In this document: positions 24,424-31,658 of the stretch, one piece after another
Layout of the letters: each line of letters starts with the position of its first letter
Numbering within the stretch: position 1 is the first letter of the stretch
Source: Cytophagales bacterium
GTDB taxonomy: Bacteria; Bacteroidota; Bacteroidia; Cytophagales; Cyclobacteriaceae
Length of the DNA: 38,804 bases
NCBI GenBank assembly: GCA_003500135.1
Contig: DNTA01000023.1
Span: 1-38,804, forward strand
Reading direction: 5' to 3'
Translations under genes and position numbers: made by a program
The notes under the pieces: model-generated
Databases searched by the model: none
Seen by the model: the letters and a program-made list of their open reading frames with translations, nothing else
Told to the model about the DNA's origin: nothing

Positions 24424-26177
24424 CCATGATTAGAGCTAAGATAAATAATTTACCCGTTGAGGTGGAGCCGGGTACGTCAATACTTAAGGCAGCTAAATTG
24501 CTGAATATCAATATCCCGGTGTTGTGTAAACATCCCGACCTCAAGGCTTCGGCAGCATGCGGTATTTGTGTGGTGAGAATAGCCAACTACAACAATAAAA
24601 TGTTGAGGGCATGCACCACAGCCGTCGAGGAAGATATGGAGATCATCACCCATGATCCTGAATTGACCAAGTTGCGGCGCACCATATTGGAGTTGATCCT
24701 GTCATTTCACCCGAATGACTGCTTGAATTGTGGTAGAAACGGTAGCTGCGAGCTGCAGGATCTGGCAGCCAGCTTTAGTATCCGTGAAACAAGGTTTGAT
24801 CCCAATGTGGAAAAAAAAGAACGCGACGGTTCTACTGAGGCAATTGTAATGGATGCAGCCAAGTGTATCAAGTGCGGGCGTTGTATAGAAGTATGTCAGG
24901 AAATTCAGGATGTGTGGGCGCTAACCTTCCTGGATCGTAGCTACCAGGTCCGCATGCGGCCGGCCGGGGACCTTTCCCTTGCGGAGTCACCTTGTATTAA
25001 GTGCGGTCAATGTAAGATCCACTGCCCCACAGGCGCCATATATGAATATGATGACACCAAGGAGGTATACAAAGCTTTACTGGATGAAGAAAAATATTGT
25101 GTGGTTCAAATCGCACCCGCCGTTCGTGTATCAATAGGGGAGGCATTTGGGTTGGAACCCGGGAAAAACCTCACCAAAAAAGTGTATGCAGCATTGCGCA
25201 GACTAGGATTTAAAGGTGTTTTTGATACAAATTTTGGCGCTGACGTAACAGTGATGGAAGAAGCCAGCGAATTTGCTGAAATACTTACCAATCACCCCGA
25301 AAGGCTACCATTGATTACCACATGTTGCCCTTCCTGGGTCGATTTTATGGAGAAAAGGTATCACGATTTAATACCTAATTTCTCTTCTTGTAAATCACCA
25401 ATGCAAATTACTGGAGTGTTATCAAAAACGTACTATCCTGATACAATAAGTGTAAAGCCTTCAAAAATCTTTTCAGTTGCGGTAATGCCTTGTACCTCCA
25501 AAAAGACGGAGGTTAAACGGACGGAAGAAATGTTTGCTTCGGGTAAACAGGATGTCGATGTGGTGATCACAACGGAAGAACTGGCCAGGATGATCAGACA
25601 GGCGGGTATTGATTTTATCAATCTGCCCGATGAGGAGCCCGACTATGTGCTTGGCGCCTACAGTGGCGCTGGTACCATTTTTGGGGCTACCGGTGGAGTG
25701 ATGGAGGCTGCACTTCGTTCAGCATATCATTTTATTACCAAAGAACATTTGACTAAGGTTGAATTCAATGATGTCAGGGGCATAAAAGGTATCAAAACGG
25801 CTGAAACGACTATAAATGGGAAAACGATACGGGTGGCTGTGGCGCATGGTCTTGGCAATGTATCCAGGGTATTGGACGAAGTGAGAAGCGCAAAGGAAAA
25901 AGGTGAAGAAACACCCTACCATTTCATCGAAGTGATGGCTTGCCCAGGCGGATGTATTGGTGGCGGCGGACAACCCGGAAAGATATCGAACCAGATCAGA
26001 ATGGCGAGGATAGACGCCTTGTATGAAGATGACAAGGAACAGCGCTCGCTCAGGACGTCATATAACAACCCTTATATCAAAATCCTGTACGACAAATTCC
26101 TTGGTAAGCCGTTAAGTAAAAAGTCCAAGGAACTGCTGCACACCAAATATATTGCGCGTCCACAGTATGTGAAATAG
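24420..26177 (+). CDS. hydA: [FeFe] hydrogenase catalytic subunit (HydA/HndD type)
   Basis: This 585-residue enzyme has the full modular layout. An N-terminal [2Fe-2S] ferredoxin domain carries C36, C47, C50 and C65. A His/Cys-ligated [4Fe-4S] cluster follows (H97, C101, C104, C110 in HPNDCLNCGRNGSCELQ). Two [4Fe-4S] clusters are ligated by C149/C152/C155/C159 and C192/C195/C198/C202. The H-cluster domain comes next. All three H-cluster signatures are intact: L1 TTCCPSW (300-306), L2 MPCTSKKTE (356-364) and L3 FIEVMACPGGCIGGGGQP. L1 has Thr in place of the usual Ser. There is no C-terminal [2Fe-2S] domain. With HydB- and HydC-like partners it forms a trimeric NAD-linked, possibly electron-bifurcating, hydrogenase. 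Maturases HydE/F/G must be encoded elsewhere for activity. Confidence 0.95.
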   Translation: MTMIRAKINNLPVEVEPGTSILKAAKLLNINIPVLCKHPDLKASAACGICVVRIANYNNKMLRACTTAVEEDMEIITHDPELTKLRRTILELILSFHPNDCLNCGRNGSCELQDLAASFSIRETRFDPNVEKKERDGSTEAIVMDAAKCIKCGRCIEVCQEIQDVWALTFLDRSYQVRMRPAGDLSLAESPCIKCGQCKIHCPTGAIYEYDDTKEVYKALLDEEKYCVVQIAPAVRVSIGEAFGLEPGKNLTKKVYAALRRLGFKGVFDTNFGADVTVMEEASEFAEILTNHPERLPLITTCCPSWVDFMEKRYHDLIPNFSSCKSPMQITGVLSKTYYPDTISVKPSKIFSVAVMPCTSKKTEVKRTEEMFASGKQDVDVVITTEELARMIRQAGIDFINLPDEEPDYVLGAYSGAGTIFGATGGVMEAALRSAYHFITKEHLTKVEFNDVRGIKGIKTAETTINGKTIRVAVAHGLGNVSRVLDEVRSAKEKGEETPYHFIEVMACPGGCIGGGGQPGKISNQIRMARIDALYEDDKEQRSLRTSYNNPYIKILYDKFLGKPLSKKSKELLHTKYIARPQYVK

Positions 26178-26188
26178 ATCTAAAAATT

Positions 26189-26228
26189 AAACCGGCCATG
26201 ACTGCTGATTGTCATGGCCGGTTTTGGT
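26189..26228. terminator. Strong hairpin terminator after hydA
   Basis: A perfect 14-bp stem (AAACCGGCCATGAC at 26189-26202 with GTCATGGCCGGTTT at 26211-26224) encloses an 8-base loop and is followed by T-rich sequence. A-rich sequence on the other side means it can also end minus-strand transcription from the fucP remnant. It marks the 3' end of the hydrogenase operon. Confidence 0.85.
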
Positions 26229-26269
26229 TTTCCAACATTTGTCAGGATTGTCAACTATTCAGTCGCATA

Positions 26270-27256
26270 TTATTTATAGACGATTATTGAATTATAGGCA
26301 ATGATCAGGAATGCTATCGCCTTCACCATGCCTGATCCACCAATTTTCGTATCATCACCAAGGCTTTTAATGCCCATGCCATATTTTGTTGGGAACATAA
26401 GCGACATACATGCCGGGATCATTACCAATGCATATATACCGATATATCCACCTACCAGAATAGTGATCATGCAGCCTACAAAAGCAAGCAAAGCCAATGC
26501 TGTCAGAATGTTTTGGGGCTTGATAATGCGCATCAGGAAGGTGCAAATAAAACGCACCACCAAAAACATAATCAGCGCAAGGATACAATAGGTAGCGCCC
26601 GCCTGCTTTGCCGTTCGTGGCAAAAGCGATTCCATACCGAGATTATCTACAATATTGTATAATCAGGCAGCTACCGTTCCATCGTACAAAGCTTATGCAT
26701 TATCCCCTCAGAAGTAGTTTGGTTGGCCACTGCTTCATTCAGGTTCATCTGATCCATTACTTAACGGATGGTAAAATACCATACCGCTATCTGTGAACTG
26801 ACATAAAAGAATTGTGCACAAACTGCCCAAATGTATTTTTTGTTTTTAAACAGCCGCTTGAACAGGATTTTAATATCAAGCGACTTATCATCTTATTTAA
26901 GGCCCGGCATTTTGGTAATACGGATCAGTAACAATAAAATATGCATTACCCCACCAACGGCCATACGGATATTGGTCACAGCAGTTAGCTCAGTGTGATG
27001 TATGTTGGCGAGCTCGGCAGGAGAGGGCAAGGCCCTCGCCCTCGCACTCATCACGTTGAGTTGTGACAACACAAATACCTGGCTGATGATAAAGCCTGTA
27101 ATGGCGCCAAAAGGGTTAAATGACTGCGCAAAATCAAGTCGTGCCGAGGCCGGTTTGCTGTCGCCCAATACGTACACATAAGAGTTTGTCGATGTTTCGA
27201 GAATGGATAGGCCTACAAATAAAATTAAGTAGCGCCAACAGAAACATTAATAAGCC
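26270..27256 (-). pseudogene. 5'-truncated, multiply broken fucP-type sugar MFS permease
   Basis: Reading the minus strand across frames reconstructs about two thirds of a sugar:H+ symporter of the FucP family. The 5' part gives GLLMFLLALL in one frame and GLSILETSTNSYVYVLGD in the next. That frame continues (ASARLDFAQSFNPFGAI) to a TAA after MPGLK at 26893-26895. The next piece reads DIKILFKRLFKNKKYIWAVC and contains a TAA and TAGs. An open C-terminal piece at 26270-26635 ends the gene, including MFPTKYGMGIKSLGDDTKIGG, a FucP hallmark. About 130 N-terminal residues are absent. The 5' boundary lies next to the iterated repeat array starting at 27269, so the truncation may reflect mobile-element insertion. 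Confidence 0.8.
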
Positions 27257-27268
27257 AAATGTGTCTTA

Positions 27269-27483
27269 TCCTCAAACCAGTTGACAGTTTTCATTAGATT
27301 TCCTGAATTTGATTTACCGTCATCAGTTGATCTCCTGATTGTACTTTACAAAGTTTTTGGTTTTCCTGATGTGCTTTGTCACCGTTGATCATTTATCCTG
27401 GTTTTAATTGACCATTTAACCAATTTCCCTTATTTTTTACCCTTTTTATTTTATATCCTGTCTTGAGTTGACAACTAATCCTG
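27269..27483. repeat. Degenerate 31-32-bp iterated repeat array (TCCTG...TTGAC type)
   Basis: Copies of a TCCTGnnTTnAnTTGACn motif start at 27269, 27301, 27333, 27364, 27396, 27456 and 27479. The first four steps are 32, 32, 31 and 32 bp, and one step is about double that. Well-matched units include TCCTGGTTTTAATTGACC and TCCTGTCTTGAGTTGACA. The 31.5-bp mean period equals three DNA turns, as expected for a row of protein-binding sites on one face. The array begins 13 bp beyond the truncated fucP remnant and ends just before a broken ORF. Multi-repeat ends of IS21-type elements look like this, but no transposase is present. Confidence 0.65.
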
Positions 27484-27810
27484 ATGAGCAAACAGATCAA
27501 AGAACTCTTTTCCAACGGAAAAACCACCGTTATAAAAATAAGTGAAAGCTGCGCAACATCGTGGTGATCTATTCGATCAATGAGAGATCAATTGAAAAAT
27601 TGCCCGAAAAAACCGGCCAGAAAAGGTTTGGCTAATCAACCATGGGGATGTCCTGACCTATTCAACTCAGGACTTAAACCCAATAAAACAGAAAGGAGGA
27701 AACAACTCAATTATGAATTATTGACAGCTAAATTTACCTTTATGAAAAATCAGCAAGGACAGATTTACTTTGCCTCATGGCCAACTATACCTAAATTATA
27801 CGGATCTTGA
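27484..27810 (+). pseudogene. Broken small protein gene reconstructed from three frames
   Basis: Joining frames gives a coherent protein of roughly 105 residues. MSKQIKELFSNGKTTVIKIS comes from the ATG at 27484. LRNIVVIYSINERSIEKL and PEKTGQKRFG follow in a second frame. HGDVLTYSTQDLNPIKQKGG comes from a third. The first frame resumes with QLNYELLTAKFTFMKN and QGQIYFASWPTIPKLYGS, ending at TGA 27808-27810. Each switch occurs where the preceding frame stops or loses sense, so the gene is decayed by several small indels. I do not recognise the family. It directly follows the 31-32-bp repeat array and may be cargo or debris of a former mobile element. Confidence 0.55.
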
Positions 27811-27895
27811 AATGTTTAAACTGAATTGCTGCAAATTTCCGATATTTAATTAAACCAATCTCCTATATTTGTCGTCGATTTGAAGACGACTGGGT

Positions 27896-28144
27896 ATGAA
27901 GGAACGGAAACATCAACCACAAAATATGCTTGATAAGCATTTACATAACTTTTATATCTCGTAGAAGTTGGAGGGAGATGTATTTCTTGAATGGGTAGAA
28001 GGGATAAATCTACGACATGCCAAGGACAAAATCCAGCTTAAGCATTCCGAAGCTTACGATCTAATCGACTGGACCCATGAACGGGAAGAAGATTTGACCG
28101 CTTATCTTACTAAAAATGACAAAGTGCATATACTTCGCAAATAA
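27896..28144 (+). pseudogene. Small ORF interrupted by an in-frame TAG
   Basis: From ATG 27896 a frame runs through MKERKHQPQNMLDKHLHNFY to a TAG at 27962-27964. It then continues open (DVFLEWVEGINLRHAKDKIQ, then DLIDWTHEREEDLTAYLTKN) to TAA at 28142-28144. The downstream part is charged and protein-like. It has no ATG, and only a TTG at 27968 could start it. The most economical reading is an approximately 82-residue gene with a nonsense mutation, matching the decay of its neighbours. The family is not recognised. Confidence 0.45.
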
Positions 28145-28469
28145 CCATATCGTTGTGGATTTTTAAAAACACTTTAAAACCATTCTTAAACGATATCATC
28201 CATTTAAGTAAATGTGCCTCCTATCGTTTAAAAACGATGGTTATTAACCCAACACAAACGGAAAAAAATCGTCTTTTCTTTGGAATTGTGACCTAAATCA
28301 AACTATTATGAAAAGCATTTCATCAATCCAAGCGGCTACTATTCATCACAGCATTTTACCGCCTGTCAATTGTTAACATATTCTTAACACTTCATATAAA
28401 ACTATTTAAAGGTTTAATAGTAAAACGATAAAGAAACTTTAAGTAATACGGGAGTTTCCGTAGTTTTAC
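28145..28469. other. Intergenic region upstream of the efflux operon, with inverted repeats
   Basis: This 325-bp AT-rich stretch holds TTAAACGAT (28186-28194) mirrored by ATCGTTTAA (28223-28231). The latter is itself part of the 16-bp palindrome ATCGTTTAAAAACGAT (28223-28238). A 22-codon ATG frame at 28308-28376 (MKSISSIQAATIHHSILPPV) has no support as a gene. The promoter of the tetR operon should lie in the last 100 bp, but I cannot fix it. Confidence 0.4.
28447..28462. promoter_or_regulatory. Possible TetR operator just before tetR
   Basis: The dyad TACGG-gagttt-CCGTA ends 7 bases upstream of the tetR start codon. TetR-type repressors commonly bind such dyads at their own promoters, so autoregulation of the efflux operon is a reasonable inference. 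Confidence 0.4.
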
Positions 28470-29105
28470 ATGATGAAGAAAGAGGAACAAGAGATCAAGG
28501 AAGAAATTCTGGAAGCAGCATATAAGTTGTTTTTCAGGTATGGGCTTAAAAGTGTTACCATGGATGACATGGCCAAAGAGATGTCGGTTTCCAAAAAGAC
28601 ACTTTACCAGTATTTCAAAGATAAGAACGACGTAATCGAAACGGCCCTAACCAAACACATCGGGCAGGAAATCCATTGCTTCGACACGCTTAAGAAAGAT
28701 TCTATCGACAGTATAGAATTGATCCATAAAATATCCAGGCATATCAGGTCGAGCTTGGGCAACATTAACAGTACACTGCTGCACGATCTGGAAAAATACC
28801 ATAAAAAGGCCTGGAAAAAATTTAAGGAGTTTAAACGAAACTATATCTATAAATGGATGGAAGAAACCCTGGAGGAAGGCAAAGCCGAAGGACATTTTCG
28901 AAGTGAAATCAATTCGGAAATACTGGCCAACCTTAGAATACTGGAGATCGAAATGTCGTTTGATGCGAATGCCTTCGATTTTCAAAAGTACGACCTTGCT
29001 ACGGTCCAGGGGCAACTTTTTGATCATTTTATTTATGGCATTTTAACTGAGAAAGGACTGAAACTATACCAAGATTATCAAAAAGAGACAATTCATGAAA
29101 ATTAA
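28470..29105 (+). CDS. TetR/AcrR family transcriptional regulator
   Basis: This 211-residue protein has an N-terminal TetR DNA-binding domain: ILEAAYKLFFRYGLKSVTMD followed by MAKEMSVSKKTLYQYFKDKN, the classic helix-turn-helix ending in YQYF at about residues 50-53. An all-helical ligand-binding C-terminal domain follows. Two consecutive ATG codons open the gene, and the first is used here. It is the first gene of a four-gene efflux operon and overlaps the TolC-like gene by 11 bp, so it most likely represses its own operon until an inducing compound binds. The inducer is unknown. Confidence 0.9.
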   Translation: MMKKEEQEIKEEILEAAYKLFFRYGLKSVTMDDMAKEMSVSKKTLYQYFKDKNDVIETALTKHIGQEIHCFDTLKKDSIDSIELIHKISRHIRSSLGNINSTLLHDLEKYHKKAWKKFKEFKRNYIYKWMEETLEEGKAEGHFRSEINSEILANLRILEIEMSFDANAFDFQKYDLATVQGQLFDHFIYGILTEKGLKLYQDYQKETIHEN

Positions 29106-30483
29106 ACCAATCATCTTAGTACTGATTTTTGCTATTGGGGCATATGACAGTGTACGGGGTCAGGCGCTCGAGATGGACCTTGAAGAATGCCTGGAATATG
29201 CCTATGAACACAACCAGACATTATTGAATGCACAGTTGGAAATAGCACAACAAAATGCTTTTGTCGGAGAAACCATATCGGAAGGTTTGCCGCAGATCAA
29301 TGCGAATGCTGACTTGAGTAAAAATCTTGTTTTGAGAACAACATTTTTACCGGCTAACTTTTTTGATCCCAATGCACCTTCAGATGCCGATCCAATACCC
29401 GTCCAATTCGGAACACCTTATCAGGGAGATGCTTCTCTTGGTTTTACTCAAATGATATTTAGTGGTTCATACTTTGTCGGGCTAAAGGCAGCCAAAACTT
29501 ACAAAGAATTGTCCTCTAAAGAGCATATCAAAAGTAAAATTGATGTTTCCGAAGCTGTTACTAAGGCGTATTACAATGTTTTAGTCACGAAGGAGCTTTT
29601 AAAACAATTGGAGGCCAACTACAACAGATTGGACACCCTTTTAAGAGAAACCACACTAATGTATGAAAACGGTTTTGCGGAAAAGATTGATGTGAACAGG
29701 GTTACAGTTGAAAAGAACAATCTGGAAACAAGCCTTCAGAATCAAAAGAGATTATATGAAATCTCATTTCAGCTTTTGAAGTTTCAAATGGGAATGCCAT
29801 TAAAGCAGGAAATCGAAATTAAGAAAACAATTGCCGAGCTTGAGGTAGATTATATGAAACAGCTAGATGAAGAGGCCTCATATTCAAGAAGAATTGAATA
29901 TTCTCAACTTCAAACTCAACAAAGATTGCAGGAGTTAAATCTACGCAATTTTCAAGTTCAGTATTTGCCAAGTATAGATTTGTACGGTAATTATGGATGG
30001 GTATCCAATACATTGCAAGCAGATGAACTTATGTCGTTTGACGAGCAGTATTGGTTTAATTATCAAATTTTAGGTTTGAGAATGACAATCCCAATTTTTG
30101 ATGGTTTATACAAAAGCTATAAGGTACAGCAAACCCGAATTGAACTGGAACAGATCAATAACAACATCACCATAATGAAAAACAATATTGATCTGGAAGT
30201 TCAGAATACCAGAACCTCATTGTTGAACAGTATTGATAATGCACGGAACCAGGAAGCCAACATGGGACTGGCTGAGGAGGTGTATAATACCACCAAGATC
30301 AAATATCAAAACGGTGTGGGTTCTAACCTGGAGCTAATAGAAGCCGACAACGCTTATGTGACTGCCCAGGCCAACTACTACACTGCCCTTTATGATGCCT
30401 TTGTGGCATTAGTAGACTACCAAAAAGCACTTGGAATACTATTGGAAGAACAAAACGAAGAAACTGAAAGCATAAATGACTGA
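29095..30483 (+). CDS. TolC-family outer membrane efflux protein
   Basis: This 462-residue protein has a signal peptide (MKIKPIILVLIFAIGAYDSV, cleaved near GQ/AL). Two copies of the outer-membrane efflux domain follow, each with long amphipathic helices, such as DLEECLEYAYEHNQTLLNAQ in the first half and QNTRTSLLNSIDNARNQEAN in the second. A beta-rich segment in each half supplies barrel strands. The length is normal for the family. It forms the exit duct of the tripartite pump with the adaptor and RND genes that follow. The gene overlaps tetR upstream by 11 bp and the adaptor frame downstream by up to 8 bp. Confidence 0.92.
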   Translation: MKIKPIILVLIFAIGAYDSVRGQALEMDLEECLEYAYEHNQTLLNAQLEIAQQNAFVGETISEGLPQINANADLSKNLVLRTTFLPANFFDPNAPSDADPIPVQFGTPYQGDASLGFTQMIFSGSYFVGLKAAKTYKELSSKEHIKSKIDVSEAVTKAYYNVLVTKELLKQLEANYNRLDTLLRETTLMYENGFAEKIDVNRVTVEKNNLETSLQNQKRLYEISFQLLKFQMGMPLKQEIEIKKTIAELEVDYMKQLDEEASYSRRIEYSQLQTQQRLQELNLRNFQVQYLPSIDLYGNYGWVSNTLQADELMSFDEQYWFNYQILGLRMTIPIFDGLYKSYKVQQTRIELEQINNNITIMKNNIDLEVQNTRTSLLNSIDNARNQEANMGLAEEVYNTTKIKYQNGVGSNLELIEADNAYVTAQANYYTALYDAFVALVDYQKALGILLEEQNEETESIND

Positions 30484-31642
30484 TAAAATGAAAGCTACTA
30501 CTATTCTACTATTAACAGCTTTATCCTCAATAATGATGTTGTCATGTCAGCCGAAAGATGAGCTGGCTGAAAAGAAAAAAGAACTCAAATCACTCAAAAA
30601 AGAGGTAAGTGAGAAGCGTGAGAAAATTCTCGAGCTTGAGAAAGAGATCGCAGCAGCTGATCCTGAATTTGCCAAAGTCAATCGAAAGGAACAGCTGATC
30701 ACAGCAATACCTGTTAAAAAGGATCGGTTTGTACACTATGTTGAGGTAAGTGGTTCTGTAACCTCTGACCGAAATGTGGTGATCAGTTCCGAAAATATGG
30801 GGGTTATTCAGAGCATCAGAAAAAAAGAAGGAGACTTAGTGCGGAGAGGTGAAACCGTAATTTCCCAAGATACTGAATTGCTCCAAAAACAACTGGATCA
30901 GCTGGAGACACAATATGAGCTGGCATCAACCATGTTTGAAAAGCAGTCGAACCTGTGGGATAAAAACATTGGAACTGAAGTGCAGTACCTTGAAGCCAAA
31001 AACAATAAGGAAAACCTCGAGACACAAATTGAAAATGTAAAAACACAAATTGCCAAGTCAAAGGTAAGAGCGCCTTTTAGCGGCAGTGTGGAAAAAATAT
31101 TTGTTAAAGAAGGTGAAATGGCACAACCCGGCGCCCCGCTTTTCAGGATCGTCAGCCTCGAAGACATGTTTGTTGAGGCAGACCTGTCGGAAAGACACAT
31201 TGGCAGCTTTAAACAAGGCGATATGGTTACCATACATTTTCCATCGATCGACGAAACCATAGATGTAAAACTAACTTCTGTTGGAAAAGTGATCGATGAA
31301 CAAAATAGGACCTTCTCTGTCGAAGCTAAACTTCCTAGGGTAGATTTTCAGGTGAAGCCAAACCTTTTGGCCATACTAAAGCTTAAGGATTATGAGAAAC
31401 CAGATGCCAGTATCGTACCCAACAAACTGATCCAGAAAGACAATCAGGGTGAATTTGTCTACGTGATTGAAGAAAACGGGGAGCACCATTATGCGAAAAA
31501 AGTGCATATCGAAAGAGGCATTACCTATAAAAATGAGACGATCGTGTATAATGGCCTGAATGGTCACGAATTGATCGTTGATCAGGGTTTCAGAGAGGTG
31601 ATAGATGGAAGCAAGGTGAAAATTGTAGATAACATACTGTAA
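30476..31642 (+). CDS. RND efflux periplasmic adaptor (HlyD/AcrA-like lipoprotein)
   Basis: This protein is 388 residues from ATG 30476, and an ATG at 30488 gives an equally plausible start. The signal ends in SSIMMLSCQ, so the protein is lipid-anchored. A heptad-rich coiled coil at about 30-62 (EKKKELKSLKKEVSEKREKI) precedes the membrane-fusion fold, a feature common in Bacteroidota adaptors. The lipoyl halves are visible around GVIQSIRKKEGDLVRRGETV and VRAPFSGSVEKIFVKEGEMA, flanking a helical hairpin. Beta-barrel and membrane-proximal domains follow. It links the RND pump to the TolC-like duct. The pump gene follows after 16 bp. Confidence 0.92.
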   Translation: MTDKMKATTILLLTALSSIMMLSCQPKDELAEKKKELKSLKKEVSEKREKILELEKEIAAADPEFAKVNRKEQLITAIPVKKDRFVHYVEVSGSVTSDRNVVISSENMGVIQSIRKKEGDLVRRGETVISQDTELLQKQLDQLETQYELASTMFEKQSNLWDKNIGTEVQYLEAKNNKENLETQIENVKTQIAKSKVRAPFSGSVEKIFVKEGEMAQPGAPLFRIVSLEDMFVEADLSERHIGSFKQGDMVTIHFPSIDETIDVKLTSVGKVIDEQNRTFSVEAKLPRVDFQVKPNLLAILKLKDYEKPDASIVPNKLIQKDNQGEFVYVIEENGEHHYAKKVHIERGITYKNETIVYNGLNGHELIVDQGFREVIDGSKVKIVDNIL

Positions 31643-31658
31643 AAACGAATCAATCTAC

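Noticed and set aside
27269..27483. CRISPR array
   Set aside because: The shared part of each unit is short and degenerate, spacing is not repeat-spacer-repeat, and there are no cas genes.
28308..28376. 22-codon frame MKSISSIQAATIHHSILPPV...
   Set aside because: Too short and without homology, promoter or conservation evidence visible from sequence alone.
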